This document shows positions 56,553 to 64,000 of a stretch of 64,000 bases of DNA, piece after piece. The stretch's first letter is position 1. Every line of letters begins with the position of its first letter. A model generated the notes under the pieces. That model had not been told where the DNA came from. It searched no databases and saw only the letters and a list, made by a program, of their open reading frames with translations. Source of the stretch: Pseudomonas alcaliphila JAB1 (GTDB taxonomy: Bacteria; Pseudomonadota; Gammaproteobacteria; Pseudomonadales; Pseudomonadaceae); contig NZ_CP016162.1 of assembly GCF_001941865.1 (NCBI RefSeq), positions 2,852,001 through 2,916,000 on the forward strand, read 5' to 3'. A program made the position numbers and the translations under genes.

Positions 56553-57995
56553 TCAGCGCTTGCTGATCGCCTCCAGGCAACGCCCCGCCAGTTGCGTGAA
56601 ACGCTGAAACGCCACGAACTGCTCGTGTCGCAGCGCCCGCCCGGACAGCCTGCTGTCGGCATACAGCACGCCGATTTCCCGCTTACCCGCGATGATCGGC
56701 GCGATGAAGAACATCCCAGCGCCAAGACTGCGCCGAATCGGCTGGGTCACCAGCTCGGCCAGGTTGTAGCTGGCGGGCACGCCCATCCAGATCGCCTCGC
56801 GATGGCGCAGCGCATAACTGAAGATATGCGGCTGCTCCATCTGCTCGGCAGGCAGCACGAAGTCCTCCAGCCATTGCTGAGACTTTTCACCGATCACCCG
56901 TTTGGCGCGGAAGCGGCTTTGCCCATCGGCCAGCACCGTGAGCATCACCCGCTCCAGGCCAGCGCCCCGATGCAGGCCTTTGAGCAAGGTGTCGAGCACC
57001 AGCCCGACATCGGCCCTGGCATTGACCATCAGGCCGAGATCCTGCAATGCCTGCTGCATCACCAACAGATCCGGCTGCAGCAAACGCGCACGACGCGCCT
57101 CCTGCTGCTGGCGAATCTGCTCGGGATCGGTATTGGGAATCAGCCGGCACAACTTGCTGGCACCGAAGGTCGAGGCGACCTTGACCGCCTCATCCGCACT
57201 GGCCAGCACCTGCTGCAGGGTTTCCTCCGGTGTCAGCTCGATAAACGCTGCCACCTTGCCCAGCACGCCCTCCATTTCTGCACAATCCCAGCCATCCAGC
57301 GCCGCCTCGCTGATGCGCACGCCCAACTGTACGGCGTAGGCGGCCGGATCATGCTGGCTGGCACCCGCCTGGGCGAGAATGGCGGTTTCGCCGAGGTTCC
57401 AGCTTTTCAGCAACGCCTGGGTAAGTTGACGAAAGCTGGCACCGAGCACCTCACGCACTGCCTCATCGACATCGACACCGGGGCGCTCAAGGGCATCGGC
57501 CAGTTCGTCAGCCTGCGCCCCACCACAGCCCCAGAACGCCAGCTCGCCCAGATGATGGAGCAGCGCAGCGATGAACACTTCTTCGCTGTGCCCGGAAATG
57601 ACATAGCCAGCCAGGTTGCGCGCCTGCACCGCGGCATGGAAAGAACGCGCGAGTAACATCTGCAACTGCTCACGCGGCGCGCGGGTAAGCAGCCCGTCTA
57701 TCAGGCTCACCGAAAGACTGATCAGGCGTACATTGTCGAAGCCGATCAGTACGATGGCCCGCGAAATGGTCTTTATGGTTTCCTGGGAAGGGTTGTAGTA
57801 GACGCTGTTGCCGACCCGCAGCACCTTGCTGGTCAGCGCCGCATCACGCAGCAACACATCGGCCAACTGCTGTACTGAAGCAGAATCCTGCTGCGCAAGG
57901 CGTTGCAGATCCTGCACCACTGTAGCCAGCGCGGGCAGTTCGGCTTGGTTCAGGCGATCGATCCATGACTGCAAACTATGGCTTCGTTCCGACAA
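56553..57995 (-). CDS. HDOD-domain signalling protein with a C-terminal GAF-like domain
   Basis: 480 aa. HDOD domain about 10-215 (LLRDAALTSKVLRVGNSVYY, ISGHSEEVFIAALLHHLGELAFW), a metal-free-type relative of HD-GYP, then a helical linker and a GAF-like domain about 310-475 (VMQQALQDLGLMVNARADVGLVLDTLLKGLHRGAGLERVMLTVL, REIGVLYADSRL). Acts as an intracellular sensor or adaptor. The ligand is unknown. A TTG start at 57995 is proposed because GAGGGT is 6 nt upstream and the protein then begins at the domain. An ATG at 58034 in the same frame is the alternative (13 residues more) and lacks a good site. Confidence 0.78.
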   Translation of the reverse strand: MSERSHSLQSWIDRLNQAELPALATVVQDLQRLAQQDSASVQQLADVLLRDAALTSKVLRVGNSVYYNPSQETIKTISRAIVLIGFDNVRLISLSVSLIDGLLTRAPREQLQMLLARSFHAAVQARNLAGYVISGHSEEVFIAALLHHLGELAFWGCGGAQADELADALERPGVDVDEAVREVLGASFRQLTQALLKSWNLGETAILAQAGASQHDPAAYAVQLGVRISEAALDGWDCAEMEGVLGKVAAFIELTPEETLQQVLASADEAVKVASTFGASKLCRLIPNTDPEQIRQQQEARRARLLQPDLLVMQQALQDLGLMVNARADVGLVLDTLLKGLHRGAGLERVMLTVLADGQSRFRAKRVIGEKSQQWLEDFVLPAEQMEQPHIFSYALRHREAIWMGVPASYNLAELVTQPIRRSLGAGMFFIAPIIAGKREIGVLYADSRLSGRALRHEQFVAFQRFTQLAGRCLEAISKR

Positions 57996-58121
57996 ATTCG
58001 TACCCTCATGGCGTGTCCCTGAAGTGTATGCCATAGCGTCGCAAGCGAGCGCCCACCGCTGCACTCTTTTTCCTGTCCATACAAGCTGTTACTGTACCGA
58101 CCCAGAAGCCCAAACGCCGCC

Positions 58122-59972
58122 ATGGATCGGATCTCACGCCCGATGCGTCCCCTCCTACTGCTGTTCCTCAGCCTGGCCTTGAGCTTTCCCGCCTCTGCGA
58201 CTATCAGCGAGAGCCACGGCTACGCCCAGTTCGGGACACTCAAGTATCCTGCCAGCTTCAGTCATTTTGACTGGGTCAACCCCGATGCGCCCAAAGGCGG
58301 CACGTTGCGCATCATGGCGTCCGGCACTTTCGATACGCTCAACCCCTACACGTTCAAGGGCAGCAGCCCGATCTCGACCGCGCATTTCCTGCAGTACGGC
58401 GCCAATGAGCTGAACGAACCCTTGATGGTCGGCACTGGCGCTTACGACCCCTCGGGGGATGAGCCTGCCTCCAGCTATGGCCTGATCGCCAGAAGCGTCG
58501 AGTACAGCGAGGACCGCAGTTGGGTGGTCTTCAACCTGCGGCCGGAAGCGCGTTTTCACGATGGCAAGCCGATCACGGCCTACGACGTGGCCTTCTCCTA
58601 TCGCCTGCTGCGCAATGACGGCCACCCGCAGTACCGCACCAACCTGCAGGAAGTGAAACGCGTCGATATTCTCGGCCGCCACCGCATCCGTTTCGTCTTC
58701 AAGCGCGCCGGCAACCCGCTGTTGATCCTGCGCCTGGGTGAACTGCCGGTCCTGCCGCAGCACTATTGGAAAGATCGCGACTTCAAGAGCACCACCTTCG
58801 AGGCGCCGCTGGGCAGCGGTCCCTACCGCATCGTTCAGGTGGTACCTGGCCGGCGCCTGGTGTTCGAGCGGGTGAAGGACTGGTGGGGCAAGGATCTGCC
58901 GGTCAATCGCGGCAAATACAACTTCGACCGCGTCGAGGTGGAGTTCTACCGCGACAACCATGTCGCCTTCGAGGCCTTCAAGGCCGGCGAATTCGACTTC
59001 TACATCGAGAACCAGGCAAAGAACTGGAGCAACGGCTACCGCTTTCCGGCCGTGACCCGTGGCGACGTGATTCGCGCCGAGATACCGCACCAGATTCCGA
59101 CCCAGACCCAGGCGCTGTTCATGAACACGCGCCGCGATCTGTTCAGCGACCGCAGGGTGCGTGAGGCGCTGGGGCTGATGTTCGATTTCGAGTGGACCAA
59201 TCGCACGCTGTTCAACAACGCCTACGTGCGCGCCGCCAGCTACTACCCCAACAGCGAATTCTCGGCCACTGGCAAGCCCGAAGGCGCGGAGTGGCTGTTG
59301 CTCTCGCCGCATCGCGACAAGCTGCCTGCACGCCTGCTCACCGAGCCACCGACACAACCGGTAACCGACGGTCGCGGCATCCCTCGGGAAACCTTGCGCC
59401 GCGCCCTCGGTCTATTGGCCGATGCCGGCTGGAAACCCTCCGGCCAGGAGCTGCGTAATGCTCGCGGTCAACGCCTCGAGTTCGAGATCATGCTGGTCAA
59501 CCCCAGCCTCGAACGCATTCTCCAGCCCTATACTGCCAACCTCGCCAGTATCGGCATACGCGCCAACCTGCGCACTGTCGATCGCGCCCAGTACAAGCAA
59601 CGCCTTGACCAGTTCGACTACGACATGATCCTGCTGACCCTGCCGCAAACCCTCAGCCCGGGGCTGGAACAATCGCTGTACTTCCATTCCAGCCAGGTGA
59701 ACATCAAGGGCGGCAAGAACTATGCAGGCGTCAACGATCCGGTGGTCGACGAGATGATCGACAAGCTGCTCTCGGCGCAGACTCGAGACGAACAGGTAGC
59801 CGCCACGCGGGCCCTGGACCGAGTCCTGCTCTGGCAGCACTACAGCATTCCCAACTGGTACATCAATTATCACCGCCTGGCGTACCGCAATCGGTTCGCC
59901 TTCGTCACCACGCCGCCCTACACGCTGGGCCTGCGCACCTGGTGGCTGAAGCCCACGGAGAACGCTCGATGA
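58122..59972 (+). CDS. nppA1: Peptide/nucleoside-peptide ABC importer binding protein 1 (YejA type)
   Basis: 616 aa. Family 5 (DppA/OppA class) periplasmic binding protein: signal peptide within the first 26 residues (LALSFPASA), then [41 protein letters not shown] and LGSGPYRIVQVVPGRRLVFERV. It resembles the YejA/NppA group, which binds microcin C-like or peptidyl-nucleoside compounds and small peptides. The stop overlaps the next binding protein's start (ATGA). The tandem of two receptors followed by permeases and ATPase is the gene order of the Npp transporter of P. aeruginosa as I recall it, and the symbol rests on that. Confidence 0.82.
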   Translation: MDRISRPMRPLLLLFLSLALSFPASATISESHGYAQFGTLKYPASFSHFDWVNPDAPKGGTLRIMASGTFDTLNPYTFKGSSPISTAHFLQYGANELNEPLMVGTGAYDPSGDEPASSYGLIARSVEYSEDRSWVVFNLRPEARFHDGKPITAYDVAFSYRLLRNDGHPQYRTNLQEVKRVDILGRHRIRFVFKRAGNPLLILRLGELPVLPQHYWKDRDFKSTTFEAPLGSGPYRIVQVVPGRRLVFERVKDWWGKDLPVNRGKYNFDRVEVEFYRDNHVAFEAFKAGEFDFYIENQAKNWSNGYRFPAVTRGDVIRAEIPHQIPTQTQALFMNTRRDLFSDRRVREALGLMFDFEWTNRTLFNNAYVRAASYYPNSEFSATGKPEGAEWLLLSPHRDKLPARLLTEPPTQPVTDGRGIPRETLRRALGLLADAGWKPSGQELRNARGQRLEFEIMLVNPSLERILQPYTANLASIGIRANLRTVDRAQYKQRLDQFDYDMILLTLPQTLSPGLEQSLYFHSSQVNIKGGKNYAGVNDPVVDEMIDKLLSAQTRDEQVAATRALDRVLLWQHYSIPNWYINYHRLAYRNRFAFVTTPPYTLGLRTWWLKPTENAR

Positions 59973-61828
59973 CCCACCCGCTGCGCAGTTTCCTGCTTCA
60001 CGGTAGCAGCCTCATTCTGCTCGGCCTGGCCGGCCTTGCCTTCGCCGCCCCCAAACACGCCGTCACCCTCTACGACGAGCCGCCCAAATATCCCGCCAAC
60101 TTCACGCACTTCGAATACACCAATCCCGACGCGCCCAAGGGCGGCACCTTTCGCGAAGCGGGTTTCGGTGGCTTCGACAGCCTCAACCCCTTCATCAGCA
60201 AGGGTGTGGCTGCCGACGAGATCAACCTGATCTACGACACCCTTGCCGTGCAAAGCATGGACGAGCCGTTCACCGCCTATGGCCTGGTGGCAGAAAAGAT
60301 CGAGAAAGCGCCCGACAACGCCTGGGTGCGCTTTCTGCTGCGCAAGGAAGCGCGCTTTCACGACGGCACGCCGATCACCGCCGAGGACGTCAAGTTCACC
60401 TTCGATACGCTGATGGAAAAAGGCGCGCCGATGTACCGCGGCTATTACGCCGACGTCGAGCAGGTGGAAGTGGAATCGCCGCACAGCGTGCGCTTCGTGT
60501 TCAAGCACGCCGGCAACCGCGAGCTGCCGCTGATCGTCGGCCAGTTACCGGTGCTACCCAAGCACTGGTGGGCCGAACGCGACTTCGCCAAGAGCAACCT
60601 CGAGGTACCGCTGGGCAGCGGCCCGTACAAGGTCGGCCGCGTCCAGGCCGGCCGCAGCATCCGCTACGAGCGTGTCGACGACTGGTGGGCCAAGGATCTG
60701 CCCGTGAGCCGCGGCTTCTACAACTTCGACACCATCCAGATCGACTATTACCGCGACAACACCGTGGCCCTGGAGGCGCTGAAGGCCGGCCAGTTCGACT
60801 ACTGGCTGGAAACCAGCGCGAAGAACTGGGCCACGGCCTACAACACCCCGGCGGTCGCCAACGGCCAGCTGATCAAGGAAGAAATCCAGAACCGCAATCC
60901 CACCGGCATGCAGGGTTTCATCTTCAACACCCGCCGTCCGCAGTTCCAGGATCGCCGCGTACGTGAGGCGCTGGGCCTGCTGTACGACTTCGAATGGGCC
61001 AACAAACGCCTGTTCAACGGCGCCTATTCCCGCACCCGCAGCTATTTCGACAATTCCGAACTGGGCTCGCAGGGGCTGCCCGGTGAAGACGAACTGGCGA
61101 TTCTAGAACCGCTGCGCGGCAAGATTCCGGCCGAAGTGTTCAGCGAGGAATTCCGTGTACCGGTCACCGACGGCAGCGGCATCATTCGCGAGCAACAGCG
61201 CCGCGCCTACCAGCTGCTGCAACAGGCCGGCTGGCGTATCGAAGGTGATCGCATGCTCGATGCCAACGGTCAGCCGGTCAGCTTCGAGTTCCTTCTCGCA
61301 CAAACCGAGTTCGAGCGTGTGCTGCTGCCATTCAAGCGCAATCTGGCCGACCTTGGCATGGATCTGGTGATTCGCCGCGTCGACGTTTCGCAGTACATCA
61401 ACCGCCTGCGCTCGCGTGACTTCGACATGATCGTCAGCGGCTTCGGCCAGTCCAACTCGCCGGGCAACGAGCAACGCGAATACTGGCACTCCTCCAGCGC
61501 CGACAATCCCGGTAGCCGCAATTTCATCGGCCTCAAGGACCCGGCCATCGACCAGATCGTCGAAGGTCTGATCAACGCCGACTCGCGGCAGAACCTGATC
61601 GCCCATACCCGCGCCCTCGATCGCGTGCTGCTTTGGGGCTATTACGTGATCCCCAACTGGCACATCAAGACCTGGCGTGTCGCCTACTGGAACCGTTTCG
61701 AGCACCCGAAGGTGACGCCACTCTACGATATCGGCCTGCACACCTGGTGGGTGCGCCCAGGCCTGGAGCAACCGAGCGAAGCTCAGCAGCAAGCCGCAGA
61801 ACAGGCGACCGAAGAGGCGAAGCAATAA
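59969..61828 (+). CDS. nppA2: Peptide/nucleoside-peptide ABC importer binding protein 2 (YejA type)
   Basis: 619 aa, a paralogue of the preceding protein with the same order of motifs ([70 protein letters not shown]), sharing its class 5 fold. Signal peptide to about 26 (ending AFAA). The ATG at 59969 has GGAG upstream and overlaps the previous stop as ATGA. The C-terminus is Glu/Gln/Ala-rich. Two tandem receptors for one transporter probably widen the range of ligands. Confidence 0.82.
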   Translation: MTHPLRSFLLHGSSLILLGLAGLAFAAPKHAVTLYDEPPKYPANFTHFEYTNPDAPKGGTFREAGFGGFDSLNPFISKGVAADEINLIYDTLAVQSMDEPFTAYGLVAEKIEKAPDNAWVRFLLRKEARFHDGTPITAEDVKFTFDTLMEKGAPMYRGYYADVEQVEVESPHSVRFVFKHAGNRELPLIVGQLPVLPKHWWAERDFAKSNLEVPLGSGPYKVGRVQAGRSIRYERVDDWWAKDLPVSRGFYNFDTIQIDYYRDNTVALEALKAGQFDYWLETSAKNWATAYNTPAVANGQLIKEEIQNRNPTGMQGFIFNTRRPQFQDRRVREALGLLYDFEWANKRLFNGAYSRTRSYFDNSELGSQGLPGEDELAILEPLRGKIPAEVFSEEFRVPVTDGSGIIREQQRRAYQLLQQAGWRIEGDRMLDANGQPVSFEFLLAQTEFERVLLPFKRNLADLGMDLVIRRVDVSQYINRLRSRDFDMIVSGFGQSNSPGNEQREYWHSSSADNPGSRNFIGLKDPAIDQIVEGLINADSRQNLIAHTRALDRVLLWGYYVIPNWHIKTWRVAYWNRFEHPKVTPLYDIGLHTWWVRPGLEQPSEAQQQAAEQATEEAKQ

Positions 61829-61829
61829 C

Positions 61830-62915
61830 ATGCTGGCCTATATCTTTCGCCGCCTGCTGCTGATCATCCCGACCCTGTTCGGCATTCTGGTCATCAACTT
61901 CATCATCATCCAGGCCGCTCCCGGCGGCCCGGTCGAGCAGATGATCGCCAAGCTGGAGGGGTTCGATGCGGCTGCCGGCGGCGCCACGGGGCGCATCGGT
62001 GGTGGTGGCGCCGAAGTGTCGGTGGCCGGCTCCAACTATCGTGGCGCCCAGGGCCTCGACCCACAACTGATCGCCGAGATCGAGAAGATGTACGGCTTCG
62101 ACAAGTCGGCGCCGGAACGCTTCTGGATCATGCTGAAGAACTACGCGCAGCTCGACTTCGGTTCCAGCTTCTTCCGCGATGCCCAGGTCATCGACCTGAT
62201 CATCGAGAAGATGCCGGTGTCGATCTCCCTTGGTTTATGGAGCACCCTGATCATGTATCTGGTCTCCATTCCCCTGGGGATCGCCAAGGCCACTCGCCAC
62301 GGCAGCGCCTTCGACGTCTGGACCAGTTCGGCGATCATCATCGGTTACGCCATTCCCGCGTTTCTCTTCGCCATCCTGCTGATCGTGCTGTTCGCCGGCG
62401 GCAGCTACTGGGACTGGTTCCCGCTGCGTGGGCTGACCTCGAACAACTTCGAAGAACTGAGCCTCGGCGGCAAGATTCTCGACTACCTCTGGCACCTGGT
62501 GCTGCCGGTCACCGCACTGGTCATTGGCAACTTCGCCACCCTGACCCTGCTGACCAAGAACAGCTTCCTCGACGAGATCGGCAAGCAGTACGTGACCACG
62601 GCCCGTGCCAAGGGTCTGAGCAATAATCGCGTGCTCTACGGCCACGTCTTCCGCAATGCCATGCTGCTGATCATAGCCGGCTTCCCAGCGGCCTTCATCG
62701 GCATCTTCTTCACCGGCTCGCTGCTGATCGAAGTGATCTTCTCGCTCGACGGCCTGGGCCTGATGAGTTTCGAGGCGGCGATCAACCGCGACTACCCGGT
62801 GGTGTTCGGCACCCTGTTCATCTTCACCTTGCTGGGGCTGATCGTGAAACTGATCGGTGACATCACCTACACCCTGGTCGATCCGCGTATCGACTTCGAA
62901 AGCAGGGAGGGTTGA
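61830..62915 (+). CDS. yejB: ABC importer permease YejB/NppB
   Basis: 361 aa. Inner-membrane permease of the DppB class with six helices. The N-terminus ([23 protein letters not shown]) is typical, then a long periplasmic loop with a Gly-rich stretch ([14 protein letters not shown]), which is characteristic of YejB rather than OppB. The EAA loop near the C-terminus ([28 protein letters not shown]) contacts the ATPase. It starts 1 bp after the receptor stop, so translation is coupled. Confidence 0.92.
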   Translation: MLAYIFRRLLLIIPTLFGILVINFIIIQAAPGGPVEQMIAKLEGFDAAAGGATGRIGGGGAEVSVAGSNYRGAQGLDPQLIAEIEKMYGFDKSAPERFWIMLKNYAQLDFGSSFFRDAQVIDLIIEKMPVSISLGLWSTLIMYLVSIPLGIAKATRHGSAFDVWTSSAIIIGYAIPAFLFAILLIVLFAGGSYWDWFPLRGLTSNNFEELSLGGKILDYLWHLVLPVTALVIGNFATLTLLTKNSFLDEIGKQYVTTARAKGLSNNRVLYGHVFRNAMLLIIAGFPAAFIGIFFTGSLLIEVIFSLDGLGLMSFEAAINRDYPVVFGTLFIFTLLGLIVKLIGDITYTLVDPRIDFESREG

Positions 62916-62918
62916 TCG

Positions 62919-63938
62919 ATGAAACTCTCCCCTCTCAATCAACGCCGCTTCGAGCGCTTCAAGGCCCACAAACGTGGCTGGTGGTCGCTGTGGCTGTTCC
63001 TCATCCTCTTCGGCCTCAGCCTTGGCGCAGAAATGATCGCCAACGACAAGCCACTGGCCGTGCGCTACGACGGCGAGTGGTATTTCCCGGTGCTCAAGCG
63101 CTATCCGGAAACCGTGTTCGGCGGTGAATTCCCTCTTCAAGCCAACTACAAGAGCCCCTACATCCAGGAACTGATCGCAGAGAAAGATGGACGGATGATC
63201 TGGCCGCCAATCCCGTTCAGTTACTCGAGCATCAACTACGACCTGGAAGTGCCGGCACCCGCACCGCCTTCTGCACAAAACTGGCTTGGCACCGATGATC
63301 AGGGCCGCGATGTACTTGCACGGGTGATCTACGGCTTCCGTATCTCGGTACTGTTCGCCCTGATCCTGACCTTGGCCAGTTCGGTGATCGGCGTTGTCGC
63401 CGGGGCCTTGCAGGGCTTTTACGGTGGCTGGGTAGACTTGCTCGGCCAACGCTTTCTGGAAATCTGGTCGGGCCTGCCGGTGCTCTACCTGCTGATCATC
63501 CTGGCCAGTTTCGTCCAGCCCAATTTCTGGTGGTTGCTGGGCATCATGCTGCTGTTCTCATGGATGAGCCTGGTGGACGTGGTACGCGCCGAGTTCCTGC
63601 GCGGGCGTAATCTGGAGTACGTGCGCGCTGCCCGCGCGCTGGGCATGGATAACGGCGCGATCATGTTCCGCCACATCCTGCCCAATGCAATGGTCTCCAC
63701 CATGACATTCATGCCGTTCATTCTCACCGGCGCGATCGGCACGCTCACCGCCCTGGACTTCCTCGGCTTCGGCCTGCCACCTGGCGCACCCTCGCTGGGT
63801 GAACTGGTCGCACAGGGCAAGAGCAACCTGCAGGCGCCCTGGCTGGGCATCAGTGCCTTCGCCGTACTGGCGATCATGCTGAGCCTGCTGGTATTCATCG
63901 GCGAAGCCGCCCGCGATGCCTTCGACCCGAGGAAATGA
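62919..63938 (+). CDS. yejE: ABC importer permease YejE/NppC
   Basis: 339 aa. Second permease, DppC/YejE class. The first 60 residues include the entry helix WWSLWLFLILFGLSLGAEMIA, followed by a long periplasmic segment (about 45-115: IANDKPLAVRYDGEWYFP) unique to YejE, then WLGTDDQGRDVLARVIYGFRIS and the EAA loop (EYVRAARALGMDNGAIMFRHILPNAM). GGAGGG precedes the ATG, 3 bp after the yejB stop. Confidence 0.92.
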   Translation: MKLSPLNQRRFERFKAHKRGWWSLWLFLILFGLSLGAEMIANDKPLAVRYDGEWYFPVLKRYPETVFGGEFPLQANYKSPYIQELIAEKDGRMIWPPIPFSYSSINYDLEVPAPAPPSAQNWLGTDDQGRDVLARVIYGFRISVLFALILTLASSVIGVVAGALQGFYGGWVDLLGQRFLEIWSGLPVLYLLIILASFVQPNFWWLLGIMLLFSWMSLVDVVRAEFLRGRNLEYVRAARALGMDNGAIMFRHILPNAMVSTMTFMPFILTGAIGTLTALDFLGFGLPPGAPSLGELVAQGKSNLQAPWLGISAFAVLAIMLSLLVFIGEAARDAFDPRK

Positions 63939-63939
63939 C

Positions 63940-64000
63940 ATGAGCCAGCACGAAACCCTGTTGCAAGTGCGCGACCTGGCCATCGAGTTCGTCACGGGCG
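63940..64000 (+). CDS. yejF: ABC importer ATPase YejF/NppD, 5' end only
   Basis: Partial, cut by the window end. The first 20 codons read MSQHETLLQVRDLAIEFVTG, the normal start of a DppD/YejF-type ATPase (the LxVRDLxxxF strand). GAGGAA precedes the ATG, and the gene starts 1 bp after the yejE stop. By gene order it supplies the ATPase, expected to be a double-domain protein as in YejF, which cannot be seen here. Confidence 0.82.
   Translation, partial: MSQHETLLQVRDLAIEFVTG

Overview
The window is a stretch of Pseudomonas chromosome, with no plasmid or phage signature. The evidence is the family I.1 lipase/foldase pair, the TCA cluster in the order sdhCDAB-sucAB-lpd-sucCD divergent from gltA, and the run fimL-nudC / dienoyl-CoA isomerase / ldcA / dnaQ-rnhA / gloB-mltD / nppA1A2BC that I recall from P. 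aeruginosa. The high GC content, which leaves long antisense frames open, and the lipase type fit the P. mendocina/oleovorans/pseudoalcaligenes group. That species-level placement is inference.

Layout. (1) 1-2383: secreted lipase lipA behind a sigma54-type promoter, then its membrane foldase lif, separated by a palindromic GTAGGG element. (2) 2387-7103, minus strand: a gluconate module made of a LacI-type regulator (gntR), a TRAP binding protein, a TRAP large permease, and one open frame that joins gluconokinase to the TRAP small permease DctQ. A 12-bp sequence containing TAGCGCTA lies over the promoter and recurs inside the linker of the fusion. (3) 7300-9384: a TonB-dependent receptor. (4) 9515-22567: the TCA block. 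sdhCDAB, sucAB, lpd and sucCD are read leftward and gltA rightward from a shared 363-bp control region. Perfect hairpins lie between sucA and sucB and between sucB and lpd. (5) 22634-30848: housekeeping and accessory genes (START protein, zinc-cluster protein, beta-hydroxyacid dehydrogenase, DEDDh exonuclease, ppnP, rhtA-like exporter, ABC half-transporter, and an operon of an NAD-kinase-like protein, DUF1287, DUF393 and a frameshifted doxX). (6) 30928-31127: a MITE-like element with terminal inverted repeats. (7) 31191-35420: a small PA1571-type protein, msrB, alaA, a hypothetical gene, htpX with a sigma32-like promoter, and tpm. (8) 35474-39715: a periplasmic binding-protein/Cache fusion, an extradiol dioxygenase, a TetR regulator with its operator, a DUF4442 protein and an AcuI-type reductase. 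(9) 39752-44109: sohB, then a histidine phosphatase / SCP2 / APH-type kinase / SDR set that suggests acyl-CoA or hydroxyacyl-CoA metabolism. (10) 44125-45995: GTAGGG palindromes around a membrane protein and a TSUP permease. (11) 45992-58000: nudC, fimL, a dienoyl-CoA isomerase, ldcA, dnaQ, rnhA, a methyltransferase, gloB, mltD and an HDOD/GAF protein. (12) 58122-64000: a YejABEF/Npp-type peptide importer with two tandem binding proteins, cut by the window end in the ATPase gene.

The most unusual items are the gluconokinase-DctQ fusion with an operator-like site in its linker, the palindrome at 45941-45995 whose two ends supply the stop codons of both flanking genes, the MITE with its 21-bp perfect internal palindrome, and the one-base frameshift in doxX. 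I saw no rRNA, tRNA, CRISPR array, prophage or complete insertion sequence. No defence system or other wholly new multi-gene system was evident.
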